Source: BS750m-G69 sp964441235
GTDB lineage: Bacteria; Fidelibacterota; UBA2242
Length of the DNA stretch: 64,000 bases
Direction: 5' to 3'
NCBI GenBank assembly: GCA_964441235.1
Contig: CAYTUQ010000002.1
Coordinates: forward strand, 62,001-126,000
Positions 43,115 to 52,736 of the stretch are shown here, in pieces. The translations under genes were made by a program, and so were the position numbers. The notes under the pieces were generated by a model. It made no database searches. It worked only from the letters and a program-made list of their open reading frames with translations, and was not told the origin of the DNA. Position 1 is the stretch's first letter. The number at the start of each line of letters is the position of its first letter.

Positions 43115-44409
43115 TTTCTTTCCCCCTTCTCTTTTGTTTCCTTGGTAATTTTAAGAGGTGAATTGTCCTCTAATTCTTTACTAATTGCTTTATAACTTCC
43201 AACTACAATTTCTTCACCTTCTTCCAAACCTTTTATTATTTCGAAATGAGTATCACTACTAATGCCAATTTTGACAGCCCGCTGTTCAGCTCTCGGAACA
43301 ATTTTCCTTTTAAAAATTGTCTTTTTCGGATTATCTTCAATATCTGGATTTTTTACAACGAATATTACCTCTTCACTCTTTCCCTTTTTTAAAGAAATAT
43401 TTTCTTTAGAAGAACCCTGGTCTTGGGACTCGGATTTACCTACAGATTTATTTTTATCTTCCAATAATTTCGGTTTACGTACCGTTAATGATTGAATAGG
43501 AACCACAATAGCGCTATCTCGAACTTCGGTAATAATATCAACTGTCGAAGACATACCCGGACGAAAACGCTTGTCCTGTCCAATAACAGAGACCTCAACC
43601 TCAAAATTTGTAACCTGCTCTTGCGTGCCAAGCCCACGTGTTGTCGCACTATGAGCAATTTCCGATACCACTCCCTTAAAAACAGTGTCGGGAATAGCAT
43701 CAATTTCGATATTTGATGTGTCTCCAATATTTACATTAACTACATCAGTTTCATCTACTTCTACTTTGACCTTCATTTTAGACATGTCGGAAATAATCAA
43801 TATTACATCTTCCTGAAATACTGACCCAAGAGCTATCTCCCCAATTTCCTTCTGGAGACTCGTAACGATGCCGTCCATTGGAGCTTCAATGCGAGTTTTA
43901 TTAAGATCATCAAGCGCCTGCTTGAGCATTGCCTCTGATTGAACAACCTGACTCTCTGCCAGCTCGTTCTGCGCAATTGCTGCTTCTAATTCTGCTTCGG
44001 AAGTCAAACCGTTATCATAGAGAGCTTTAATCCTCTTTAAATCACTTCTTACCTTTTTCCTGTTCGCTTTGTTAGACTCCACAACTGAAAGCGATCTTTC
44101 ATAAGCAGCTTCATATTGAGTTCTATCAAGTTCCACTAAAAGATCACCTTTCTTGACAGTATCACCTTCTTCAACTGCTATATTAATAATTCTGGCACTA
44201 ACATTAGCACTTATTTTCACCTGCGTAATAGGAATAAGAGAACCCGAAGCGTTTACAGTTTGGACTATTCTATCTTTTTTCACTTTGTCTATCTGAACAG
44301 GAATAGGTTTCTCTTTATCTTTCGTAGAATTAAATACAATAAAAACTCCAATAATAATTACTATGACTACAAGGATAATAATTTTCTTGCGATTTTTTTT
44401 CTTCATCAA
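43111..44409 (-). CDS. HlyD/MacA-like periplasmic adaptor
   Basis: This 432-residue protein has an N-terminal membrane anchor (KKIIILVVIVIIIGVFIVF), lipoyl half-motifs around 66-90 (ANVSARIINIAVEEGDTVKKG) and after the coiled coil (TRIEAPMDGIVTSLQKEIGE near 173), a coiled-coil hairpin at about 98-165, and a beta-barrel domain. A lysine/serine-rich insert lies near 318-345. Such adaptors bridge MacB-type permeases to TolC. It lies 16 bases after the TolC gene in the same operon. Confidence 0.9.
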   Translation of the reverse strand: MMKKKNRKKIIILVVIVIIIGVFIVFNSTKDKEKPIPVQIDKVKKDRIVQTVNASGSLIPITQVKISANVSARIINIAVEEGDTVKKGDLLVELDRTQYEAAYERSLSVVESNKANRKKVRSDLKRIKALYDNGLTSEAELEAAIAQNELAESQVVQSEAMLKQALDDLNKTRIEAPMDGIVTSLQKEIGEIALGSVFQEDVILIISDMSKMKVKVEVDETDVVNVNIGDTSNIEIDAIPDTVFKGVVSEIAHSATTRGLGTQEQVTNFEVEVSVIGQDKRFRPGMSSTVDIITEVRDSAIVVPIQSLTVRKPKLLEDKNKSVGKSESQDQGSSKENISLKKGKSEEVIFVVKNPDIEDNPKKTIFKRKIVPRAEQRAVKIGISSDTHFEIIKGLEEGEEIVVGSYKAISKELEDNSPLKITKETKEKGERK

Positions 44410-44425
44410 AATACCTCAACTTTCT

Positions 44426-45733
44426 TTATAGTGTTCCCATAACTAAAGCCAATTGAACCTCTGCAATTTTTGCATCGTATTTAGTCGTAACCAAGTTTCC
44501 ACGAGCACTGGTTAATGCCACCTGAGCGTCTAACACTTCCAAAAGCGTTGCGGAATTTAGACGATACATTTCCTGCTGCAGGCGTAGGTCCTCCTGTGCC
44601 GACTGGATATTCAATTCATTTATCTCTATCATCTCTTTGTATGTTTTCAGAGCAAGAAGCAGGTTTTGTACTTGATTCTGAATTTCCATTTTCTTCTTTT
44701 CTATTTGATCATTGTAAATTTTGTAGCTCAATAACTTTTGTTGGATGTTTGTTTTCCTACGAAAACCATCAAACAATGGATAACTTAAATTCAAATTTAA
44801 AGAGGTATTCCACCATTTATCCAACTCTGAGTAGGTTCTTGAAAATTCCGAACCACCACGAGAATAAGAAAACGAGGAAGATAGTGTTGGGTACTTATCA
44901 CCTTGTGCAATTTTGTAATTTAAAAAAGCCGATTGTTTCTGAACAATTAGTGAATTAATCTCCAGGTTATTTTCAAATGCACGCTGCTCAGCAGTTCCGG
45001 GGTCAATGGCCTCAGGTTTTTGGTATGTTTCTTCATAAACTTCCAAGGGTTCATTTGGATTCAGACCCATTGCAATGTTTAAGTCAGATATTGCAGATTT
45101 AAGCATTGATCTTTGTTGAATAACATTAAGTCTATCGTTTCCTTCACGTACCTGAGCTTTAAAAAGGTCCTTTTTTGCAACCTGACCAATTCTATACAGT
45201 TCCTCAGTTTTCTTTAACTGCTCCCGACTGCTCTCAAGTGATTTGGTATAGACATTTAATAACTCCTGAGCCTTTAAGACATTATAAAATTTTTCAGTAA
45301 CATTCGCTATCATCAATTGTCGAGCCAGGTCTCTATCAAAAATAGCTCCTTTATAAGTATTCTTTGCAAGTTTAATACTGTTCCACCATTTACCTCCATC
45401 AAATAAATTCTGATAGTAAGTAATTCCAGTGTTATACTGATTCATCCTAGAAGTAGAACTTGTTGTATCAATTACAAATCCATCATAAGCCATCGAAATA
45501 TCTGTAGGTCCCTGTGTGAACTTTGTAGCATTGGTTCTCAAAGAGATATACGGTAATATATCTCCATAAGAAGCCCTAACTCCCTCCTTTACAGACTTTA
45601 ATTGCCTGTTTGCAATACTCATCTCCGGATTTTTCTCAATTGCGACCTTGATACAATCAACGAGAGTTAATTTCTTCTCCCCCGATATAGCAATTGAAGT
45701 AATAAATAGAATAGTTATTAGAATTTTTCGCAT
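44426..45733 (-). CDS. TolC-family outer-membrane efflux protein
   Basis: This 435-residue protein has a signal peptide (MRKILITILFITSIAISG), followed by two repeats of the outer-membrane efflux protein fold, each a long helical hairpin plus beta strands. Examples are YGDILPYISLRTNATKF near 55 and YPTLSSSFSYSRGGSEF near 255 (the two barrel strands) and SATLLEVLDAQVALTSARG near 395. It makes the outer-membrane exit duct for the MacAB-like pump encoded by the following genes. Confidence 0.9.
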   Translation of the reverse strand: MRKILITILFITSIAISGEKKLTLVDCIKVAIEKNPEMSIANRQLKSVKEGVRASYGDILPYISLRTNATKFTQGPTDISMAYDGFVIDTTSSTSRMNQYNTGITYYQNLFDGGKWWNSIKLAKNTYKGAIFDRDLARQLMIANVTEKFYNVLKAQELLNVYTKSLESSREQLKKTEELYRIGQVAKKDLFKAQVREGNDRLNVIQQRSMLKSAISDLNIAMGLNPNEPLEVYEETYQKPEAIDPGTAEQRAFENNLEINSLIVQKQSAFLNYKIAQGDKYPTLSSSFSYSRGGSEFSRTYSELDKWWNTSLNLNLSYPLFDGFRRKTNIQQKLLSYKIYNDQIEKKKMEIQNQVQNLLLALKTYKEMIEINELNIQSAQEDLRLQQEMYRLNSATLLEVLDAQVALTSARGNLVTTKYDAKIAEVQLALVMGTL

Positions 45734-45750
45734 TTTTATTATCCTGTTAT

Positions 45751-46446
45751 TTATATTTTAACTAAACCGCCAAATAGTGATACTATAACGCAGTAACCAA
45801 GCCACAGCAACAAAACTACCCAAAAAGCTTTCGATGTTTTGAGATCATAGATTACACCAAGTCCAATACTCATAAGTATAACTTTCCATAATGCAAAAAC
45901 GTCTAATGCCGCCATAAAACGAAATAGAAAAGTAGAGCTCTCCTCAAAAAACAGAGCCAGACTTGTATATACTTTCATTGTTTGCTGAGAGACCATTAAC
46001 GGAACTTTTACAGCAACAGCAATAATATCTATCAGACATGCATAAGCCGTTACAGCAAAGACAGGTACAAACTTTGAATCTCCTCCCAGAAGAAAATTCC
46101 CGGCAAACCAGATTACCAGTGCAATAATCACACACTTTACAGCTATAGATATTACAGTGCTTATATATGGGATAATCGATCCGGCTTGTTTATCCATCCG
46201 TTCAATAGCTATCTCTTTCTGCTCATCGGATAATCGTTCACTTTTTTCTATTCTCGCTTTTTGTTGTTCAATAGCTATCGGAGTTACATACGGAATCGAA
46301 ATAATTGATACTAATGCCACTAAAAGTATAGGGATAACAATATCATACCATTGAGTTTTGATTTTAAGGGACTTAAAAGTTGCCGACGGTTCCCAAAAAA
46401 CCGATACAAGTTTCGCAAAAATTGATTTTTCAATTACTTCAGTCAT
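45751..46446 (-). CDS. YIP1-family membrane protein
   Basis: This 231-residue protein has about five hydrophobic segments (35-55, 95-120, 125-150, 175-200, 205-228) and the Yip1 layout: SVFWEPSATFKSLKIKTQWYDIVIPI at the N-terminus, then a hydrophobic core. Yip1-domain proteins are poorly understood in bacteria. It is 17 bases upstream of TolC in the export operon and 59 bases downstream of the CCA-adding gene. It may assist assembly of the exporter; this is inference from context. Confidence 0.75.
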   Translation of the reverse strand: MTEVIEKSIFAKLVSVFWEPSATFKSLKIKTQWYDIVIPILLVALVSIISIPYVTPIAIEQQKARIEKSERLSDEQKEIAIERMDKQAGSIIPYISTVISIAVKCVIIALVIWFAGNFLLGGDSKFVPVFAVTAYACLIDIIAVAVKVPLMVSQQTMKVYTSLALFFEESSTFLFRFMAALDVFALWKVILMSIGLGVIYDLKTSKAFWVVLLLWLGYCVIVSLFGGLVKI

Positions 46447-46505
46447 AGTTTTCCTCTCTTTCCAACAAGTGAATTAGATTAGATAATAAAATAAAAGTTG
46501 TCATA

Positions 46506-47963
46506 TCAGTTAAATTTTTCCTGACTTTCTATGATGAGCTGACCCTTATTCTCTTCTAAGTATTCTTTAGCTGCCTCATAAGTATTAGGAATTCCCCCTT
46601 GTAGTATCGCCTCTTCTATAGCTTTTTTAATATAACCTACCCGGGGACCAGGCTTGAGACCGCAATACCTCATAATTTCATCGCCTCGAACTGGTGATTG
46701 AAACGCTTTTAATTTATCTTTCCCCTGAACTTCCGCAACTCGTTTTACAACACGATCAAAGTTCTTCATATATTCACTAATTTTACGCAGATTTTTTGAG
46801 GTTATATCAGCACGACACAATTCAATAAGGTCCTCAATATCATCCTCAGCTTCAACTATAAGACGTCGAACTGCACTATCTGTTACCCCCTCATCTGCGA
46901 TAGCAATTGGACGAAGATGAAGCCTTGTTAACTTAATTGCATATTCCATAACTTTATTCGGCATTTTCAGGCGTTTACAAAACTGTTTTATCACTTTTGC
47001 GCCCAGCTCCTCATGTCCATGAAAAGTCCAACCTTTACCTTCTATATATTTTTTCGTTAAGGGTTTTGCAATATCATGTACAAGTGCAGTAAAACGGAGT
47101 TCGAATTTCTTCGACACCCTACTAACATTGTCCAAAACCTGGAGCGAATGACGGAAAACATCTTTGTGATGAAATCCATTGCGTTGATCAACACCATCCA
47201 GCTCCGAAATTTCTGGCAATACGACATTAAGCAAACCGGATTTCTTCATTAAGGAAAAACCTCTCGAAGGTTTATTGGGAACATTAATAATTTTTGTCAA
47301 TTCATCAGTAATCCGTTCCTGTGATATAATTTCCATTCGATCTTTCACTTTCGAAATAGCACGAAAAGTCTTTTCCTCAATCTTAAACCCAAATTGCGTA
47401 CTGAAACGAATTGCTCGCAACATTCGAAGAGGATCCTCTGAAAAAGTAGTTATTGGATCAAGAGGTGTGCGAATTATTCCTGCATCAAGGTCTTTTAATC
47501 CCTCAAAGTAATCTGTTAATTGAAAAAGTGTTTCGTTATTAAGCGACATTGCAAGTGCGTTTATTGTAAAATCCCTGCGGGCAAGGTCTTCTTTCAATCC
47601 ACTACCACTAACTGTTGGTTTCCTTGAATTACCCTCATACTTCTCTGTTCGAGCTGTCGCTACTTCTATAATAATTTCGTGATACGGCACCATTGCCGTG
47701 CCGAACTTTGGATACTCTAAAACTTTTTTCAGACGGAAAGAGTGAGCAATCTCTTTGGCAAATTCTATCCCTGGACGGGTCTCCGTTCCGTTTCCAATAA
47801 CGGTTATATCAATATCCTTTGTTGGATAGCCAAGTATCCTATCCCGGATCACGCCACCGACAAGATATACCTCTACACCCACACGGTCTGCAATATTAGC
47901 AATCCGTCGTAAGATTTTTGTTATTGGATCATTATCAGGGAAAAGTAATTCTAAAAATGCCAT
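46506..47963 (-). CDS. cca: CCA-adding tRNA nucleotidyltransferase with HD domain
   Basis: In this 485-residue protein, the class II nucleotidyltransferase head has GGVIRD at 36-41 and the catalytic DID at 50-52. RRDFTINALA at 129-138 is the template-arginine region, and DPLRMLRAIRFSTQFGF near 177 is the neck. A C-terminal HD domain (HSLQVLDNV near 272, VHDIAKPLTKK at 295) adds possible phosphohydrolase activity. It builds or repairs tRNA CCA ends; a poly(A) polymerase role cannot be excluded by eye. It heads the - strand block; the 1.5-kb gap upstream should hold its promoter. Confidence 0.9.
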   Translation of the reverse strand: MAFLELLFPDNDPITKILRRIANIADRVGVEVYLVGGVIRDRILGYPTKDIDITVIGNGTETRPGIEFAKEIAHSFRLKKVLEYPKFGTAMVPYHEIIIEVATARTEKYEGNSRKPTVSGSGLKEDLARRDFTINALAMSLNNETLFQLTDYFEGLKDLDAGIIRTPLDPITTFSEDPLRMLRAIRFSTQFGFKIEEKTFRAISKVKDRMEIISQERITDELTKIINVPNKPSRGFSLMKKSGLLNVVLPEISELDGVDQRNGFHHKDVFRHSLQVLDNVSRVSKKFELRFTALVHDIAKPLTKKYIEGKGWTFHGHEELGAKVIKQFCKRLKMPNKVMEYAIKLTRLHLRPIAIADEGVTDSAVRRLIVEAEDDIEDLIELCRADITSKNLRKISEYMKNFDRVVKRVAEVQGKDKLKAFQSPVRGDEIMRYCGLKPGPRVGYIKKAIEEAILQGGIPNTYEAAKEYLEENKGQLIIESQEKFN

Positions 47964-48034
47964 GTTTTCTTCTCATCAAAACCGAGTGAATTTATAAAAG
48001 AGGTTGGTTAATTGCAAAGAGAGTAAATTATTCA

Positions 48035-48085
48035 AAACCCGTTTTAAGCGTATCGAAGACCTCCACGAGGAAGCCAAACGGGTTT
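48035..48085. repeat. Palindrome AAACCCGTTT/AAACGGGTTT followed by GTTT
   Basis: The arms at 48035-48044 and 48076-48085 are perfect over 10 bases. The same arms, as AACCCGTTTT/AAAACGGGTT, recur at 51513-51588 with a longer interior. The right side runs into GGTTTGTTT, as in the CCAATTT palindromes. Confidence 0.65.
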
Positions 48086-48756
48086 GTTTCGAGAGACGCT
48101 AATACAGAACCATTATTTGAACTCTCAGTTGCATTGACTTTGATACAAATATAACTAAAATTAGGGTTGACTTTGTTACAGAAAAGAATAAATGAATATA
48201 TAAGCAGATGGATAGGGTAGGGAGTTAATATCCAAAATCCTTTTAATATTTGCCATGCTCAATCGAAAAAGGGTTTGTTTGGATAGGGTTAAGTATTTAA
48301 GGAGATTGCAAATATTCACTATTGTCTGCCCGATTAGTTAGGTGGGCAATTCCTCGGTTAAACCTGTCAGGTTTCGTCCGATCGAAGATTCTCCGAAGGA
48401 GTCCTACATCGAGATATTTTCGACACATATTTACTTTTGTATAATTTTTTATATCTCCCTTATAGTTAATAGAACTGCTACACCTACTGCCTGGAATACT
48501 TCGATAGCGAATGAACTAATTGCTCTATTGTACCTCTAGTAGCGTTTCCAAAATAACTTAGCAATTGGGGGAAATCACAAATCACAAACTACAAATTACA
48601 AACAATTTCAAAATCTAAAATTAAAATGAACAAAACTATACCAGAACTATTTTGAATTTCTATATTTTGTTATTGTCTCGTAGAGATTCTCCGATAGGAG
48701 TCCTGCGTGACCTTTGGAAGAACTTTTTTGATATTTGGTGCTTGTCTCGTCTCGAA

Positions 48757-48774
48757 GAGATCCCGCTGGGAAAG
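48757..48774 (+). repeat. GAGATCCC repeat-family copy
   Basis: GAGATCCCGCTGGGAAAG is almost identical to 54487-54504 (GAGATCCCGTTGGGAAAG) and similar to the - strand of 7660-7676. It is preceded by CGTCTCGAA, as at 54478-54486 (CGTCTCGACA). Confidence 0.65.
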
Positions 48775-48834
48775 AGACCCCCTCGGAGAAATTTGGATTT
48801 TAGTAAACAAATAATTGCAAAGATAATTAGGAAA

Positions 48835-48965
48835 CTATCTACTAACCTGTAATTTATCTATCCTGCCTATAGTGGCTACTACTTTCTGTTTTACTCTCTC
48901 CTTCTCTTTTCGATTCGCATATCTGGAGGTATTTATATTTGTCCTACAGATCCGTACGGAACTGA
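48835..48965 (-). pseudogene. N-terminal transposase remnant with internal frameshift
   Basis: On the - strand the last part reads RVKQKVVATIGRIDKLQ, and the other frame just before it reads KYKYLQICESKREGE. Together they match the N-terminus of IS1634/IS4-like transposases (Y-L-Q-x-x-E-S-x-R-E-G-x-K-V-x-Q-K-V-x-A-T-L-G-R-x-D-x-L). A frameshift separates the halves and a stop follows after QVSR, so only about 40 residues survive. No inverted-repeat ends were identified. Confidence 0.55.
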
Positions 48966-49433
48966 CTTCCTGATGCGTGTAAACCCCGCTATAAGCGGTG
49001 AAAACATTTGCTCTCCTTAAATTAGTCATCACAAATTTAACAATTAGTGTGACAGAAATCAATCTCTAATATCAAATATTGTGACACTACATTTCTTACC
49101 TTTTTCAGGGGTAAATACCTCTAAGTCATTGATTTTACTGAACAAAATATTTTGAAACTAATCTCAACTTAGAAGAAAATTTTGAATTATTATTCTGCAA
49201 CAGCCTGTGAATCGGGACGAGCAGGTCACTGACTCTGTGGCTGAATAGTTACAATAAAAGAAGATATTTATTTTTCAAATGTTTATATGAAAGTGCCTAA
49301 AGTGTCTAAAGTGAAAAGTGCCTGATGAACAATGACCAATTAACAATAAACAATCAACAATCAACAATATACAATTTATGTATTTTAAAAATATCAACTT
49401 TAATGCTTCGTTGTGGCCGAAAGGCTATGGGAG

Positions 49434-51143
49434 TTATTTTGACTTCTCTAATTTCTTAAGTTGTTTGACTGCTTTTGCTTCGCTTTTCGTACCCGGGAAA
49501 TTAGCAATTATAAGATTCAATGTCTTTATAGTCTTATCAATATCTTTTATTTTTGTGTAAATCGCAGCAACTTTCTCAAGTGCCTTCAGCGCTTTATCAG
49601 ATTGTGGATATTTCTCAAAAAGACTCATATACTGAGCAACAGCAGCTTCATATCGTTTATGACTCTCATACAGATCTCCCGACGAAATGATAGATTTATA
49701 AGCGCCTGGTGTATCCGGATAGCGTTCATCAATTGATTTATACGTAGCTACCGCAGCTTCAATCAAATTCATTTCAGAAGCAAGAATAGCCGCTTTTCTC
49801 ATCAATGCGGAAATAGATTTTTCAGATTCATTGCAGCTATCAGCAAAGACTTGATATTCTTTAACAGCCTTCTCCCAGTTTTTAAGATATATATCTGCAA
49901 TCTTAGCTATGTGATAATGGGCACTAAGAGCGAGTATATCATCTGGAAATTTCTCAATGAGACTGTTAAATGACTCTATAGCATTTTTATATTCTTCAAA
50001 ATTTTTTCCCTGAATTAAACCACTACGACAAAGAGCTATCCGCATTTCATCACTTTCAGGATAAAATGTCATAAGTCTATTATAGTACATAAATGCGCGT
50101 TGTGGCTGTTCTTTTTTTAGTAACGCTTCCCCAATCCACAGATTCACGAGCGGAGACTGAGGAGAGAACGGATACAGCTGTAGAAATTTCTTTGCTTCTC
50201 CTACAAAATACTTCTGGACTTCTGAATTTGGAAATTCTCTCAATAACTCAACAAACTTAAAATAACGTACATCCATATTGGTATAGGCTGGAATTGTACC
50301 AACAAGAGACATCAGGTACTCAGAATCTTTTCTATACGATTTTTCAGTTTGAAAAATTCCCGAACGGATATTTTTTACCTCTTCATACAGAGTTGAATTC
50401 GGGTACAAGTGAATGAACTTTAAAAGAGAAAATTCAGCTTTACTCCAATCCCCTTTTCTGATATACAGCCGGGTCAGGAAGTCCTGAACAGAATCGCACC
50501 TTGCTTCAGGGAAGAATATCTCAAGGTATCTTTTTAACTCCTTTATCTGAAAAGGATAAATATCCTCTCCACTTTCCCTCAACTTCCAGATACCTTTCTT
50601 TTGTTTACTTTCCTCCATTTTCAACATTTTACAATAACTGAAGTACTTATCTTCCAGATTTATGTCGTATCCCCAAACAAATTCCTTTGGATATAAGAGT
50701 AATTTTGCATTAAGACTCATTATACTATCTATGAGAGCCTCAACCCGCTCAGAATAAATAACTTTGATTGAGTCACTCTCCTGAAACGCTTTTGTTAGAG
50801 AATCTATTACTGCATCTCTTACGGCTGATTCATCTTCAATTTTATTCTCATATAAAGTACGAACAGAATCTATAATTTCCTCAAGTTTATCCTCAAAACT
50901 TATTTGCAGAGAATCAATGATGAACTGGCGAAGTGCAGCTTTATCGCCTATTACCTGTTCCTCTACAGATTCTTGAAGCTCCAATTCCTGTTTAACCATT
51001 ACTGTATCAACCATCTCATTAACCTCACTCTCCGAAATCTGACGAGAAGAATCATCCATTTGACAAAATCCGGAAACGGGATTTACTAATAAAAGAGAAA
51101 CAACTAAAACATATCCAATAAATTTGTACATGTAATTTCTCAT
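49434..51143 (-). CDS. Exported TPR protein (tol-pal/BamD-like repeat architecture)
   Basis: In this 569-residue protein, residues 1-28 are a signal peptide (YVLVVSLLLVNPVSGFCQ). Residues ~30-150 are acidic and helical. From about 210 to the end TPR units follow one another, with typical endings such as LYPNSTLYEEV, FYPESDEMRIAL, KYPQSDKALKALEKVA and NFPGTKSEAKAVKQLKKLE. The F/Y-P-x-S pattern is that of periplasmic TPR proteins such as YbgF or BamD relatives. It probably works in the periplasm as a protein-binding scaffold. The exact partner is not evident; the gene stands alone between repeat-rich gaps. Confidence 0.8.
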   Translation of the reverse strand: MRNYMYKFIGYVLVVSLLLVNPVSGFCQMDDSSRQISESEVNEMVDTVMVKQELELQESVEEQVIGDKAALRQFIIDSLQISFEDKLEEIIDSVRTLYENKIEDESAVRDAVIDSLTKAFQESDSIKVIYSERVEALIDSIMSLNAKLLLYPKEFVWGYDINLEDKYFSYCKMLKMEESKQKKGIWKLRESGEDIYPFQIKELKRYLEIFFPEARCDSVQDFLTRLYIRKGDWSKAEFSLLKFIHLYPNSTLYEEVKNIRSGIFQTEKSYRKDSEYLMSLVGTIPAYTNMDVRYFKFVELLREFPNSEVQKYFVGEAKKFLQLYPFSPQSPLVNLWIGEALLKKEQPQRAFMYYNRLMTFYPESDEMRIALCRSGLIQGKNFEEYKNAIESFNSLIEKFPDDILALSAHYHIAKIADIYLKNWEKAVKEYQVFADSCNESEKSISALMRKAAILASEMNLIEAAVATYKSIDERYPDTPGAYKSIISSGDLYESHKRYEAAVAQYMSLFEKYPQSDKALKALEKVAAIYTKIKDIDKTIKTLNLIIANFPGTKSEAKAVKQLKKLEKSK

Positions 51144-51603
51144 ATCAACCTCACTAATTTTTAAAAGTCAAAGTTATTTAAAATTACATTTATTATCAAG
51201 CAGTGAATTTTCCCAATTAATTTTCCATATCATTGCTACCAAAATGTAAGTTATAATATTTCTCTTAAAAAAAAAGGAAATGAACGGCTACTTCTCAACT
51301 TAACACAAGTCCTAAAGAGAACACCACATCTCAACCGTAAAACTTATTCCTAACCTTCCTAAGGGCTTTTCCAAAGGTCACAGTGAACTCTGATACGTAG
51401 GAGAACTCCTACGGAGAAAGCCTTCAGAAGGTTTCCACTGTTAAGAAAATCTTTTTTCTTTCCTAAAAGTTGTTGCAATTTTCACATGAATTTGAAAGAT
51501 GAGAGAAAATCAAACCCGTTTTTTCCCTTCATCAAAGAGGTCTCCTCAAGATACTCCGAGCCGAAGGCTTCCGATAGGAAAACGGGTTATATGAGAATGA
51601 AAA
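51144..51603. other. Divergent gap with hairpin repeats
   Basis: This gap separates two divergent genes, so it should hold both promoters. It contains a perfect hairpin CGTAGGAG-AA-CTCCTACG (51396-51413) and the large AACCCGTTTT palindrome (51513-51588). No gene is supported. Confidence 0.5.
51513..51588. repeat. Palindrome AACCCGTTTT/AAAACGGGTT with nested hairpins
   Basis: The arms at 51513-51522 and 51579-51588 are perfect over 10 bases. Inside are GAGG-TCT-CCTC and AGCC-GAA-GGCT hairpins, making a branched fold. It ends 15 bases before the ATG at 51604 and 27 before the preferred start at 51616. Confidence 0.65.
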
Positions 51604-51615
51604 ATGAGGACAAAT

Positions 51616-52542
51616 ATGTATAAACTACCAAAACCCCTGAAACCAGGCTCAACAATAGGTGTTATCGCTCCTGCAAGTGCTGCAAAAAGAAAATTCGTGG
51701 CAAAAGGAGTAGAGTATCTTCACAAGAAAGGCTACAAGGTTAAAACAGCTCCAAATCTCTCACGAGCTAAGTTCTATCTTGCAGGCAGTGACCAACTCAG
51801 AGTCAAATTGCTGGAAGAATTTTTCCTGGGTTCAGAAATAGACGGAATAATGTGTGTTCGTGGTGGCTACGGGTTGTTACGAATATTAGACATGATCTCT
51901 TACGAAAAATTGGCTTCGACCCAACCGAAAGTATTCGTTGGATATTCAGATGTTACTGCATTGCAAATGGCATTGTTAAGTAAACTCGAATGGATCACGT
52001 ACTCTGGTCCAATGGTTGCATCAGAAATGGGACGAGGATTCGATCCCTTTTCCGAAGAATGGTTGTGGAAGATGATCTCTGACAATCCATATCCGATAGA
52101 ACTCATTAATCCTGAAGACCAACCCTTAAAAGTTTTCAAACATGGAACAGCAGAAGGTAAACTTTTGGGTGGCTGCCTTACTTTAGTAACGCTTTTGTTG
52201 GGAACACCATATATGCCCTCACTAAAAGGCGCAATTTTAGTCATAGAAGACATAGGTGAAAAAACGTACCGTCTCGACAGAGCATTACATGTTTTACGCC
52301 TCCATAAAGTATTTGAACAAATTTCAGGCTTGATTGTTGGACATTTCGTAAATTGTCTCCCCAAAAATCCAGACCGCTCTTTCACACTTGAAGATTATTT
52401 AAGTGATGTTCTTGATGGATATAATTTTCCGGTTATCACTAACTTTTCTTATGGTCATATAAAACGCAGATTTACACTTCCATTAGGTGCAAATGTTAGT
52501 ATCGCAACCAATCCACCTAAAATCACAATTCATGGAGCATGA
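51616..52542 (+). CDS. ldcA: LD-carboxypeptidase (peptidase S66 family)
   Basis: The ATG at 51616 is preferred over 51604 because TGAGGA lies five bases upstream; this gives 308 residues. Landmarks are GSTIGVIAPASA at 11-22, IDGIMCVRGGYGLLRIL near 79, the nucleophile elbow VGYSDVTALQ near 105, and VIEDIGEKTYRLDRALHVLR near 210 with the catalytic E and later H (GHIKRRFTLPLG). S66 enzymes remove the terminal D-alanine from muropeptide tetrapeptides during peptidoglycan recycling; MccF-type relatives cleave microcins. No signal peptide is present, which fits a cytoplasmic recycling enzyme. Confidence 0.88.
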   Translation: MYKLPKPLKPGSTIGVIAPASAAKRKFVAKGVEYLHKKGYKVKTAPNLSRAKFYLAGSDQLRVKLLEEFFLGSEIDGIMCVRGGYGLLRILDMISYEKLASTQPKVFVGYSDVTALQMALLSKLEWITYSGPMVASEMGRGFDPFSEEWLWKMISDNPYPIELINPEDQPLKVFKHGTAEGKLLGGCLTLVTLLLGTPYMPSLKGAILVIEDIGEKTYRLDRALHVLRLHKVFEQISGLIVGHFVNCLPKNPDRSFTLEDYLSDVLDGYNFPVITNFSYGHIKRRFTLPLGANVSIATNPPKITIHGA

Positions 52543-52736
52543 CAAATTTTATTGGCATAAATATTATCTATAAATATAGAGTTTTTTAAAAAATAATCAT
52601 TCCTCCATCTATTCTCCCAGTAAGCCCAAATATTATTTAAGAAAATCTGAAATTTCGGTTTGCTTTTATAATAGCTTTTTTATACTATTAGTCGAGTTTT
52701 GAAAAGGGAGTTACTTCAGGGTATTGAAGGAGAAAT

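Larger units (their letters stand above)
47964..49433. other. 1.5-kb gene-poor stretch with repeats and a transposase remnant
   Basis: No intact gene is supported. Present are a palindrome with AAACCCGTTT arms (48035-48085), a degenerate relative near 48238-48283, hairpins such as CTCC-GAA-GGAG near 48390, a GAGATCCC family copy (48757-48774), a transposase remnant (48835-48965) and A/T word repeats near 49330-49378 (AACAATCAACAATCAACAA). Short open frames here coincide with the repeats and lack ribosome sites. Confidence 0.6.

Noticed and set aside
48342..48852. Two + strand frames of about 65 codons in the 1.5-kb gap
   Set aside because: Both consist largely of dispersed repeat sequence (CTCCGAAGGAG, GAGATCCC words) and have no family resemblance or ribosome site.
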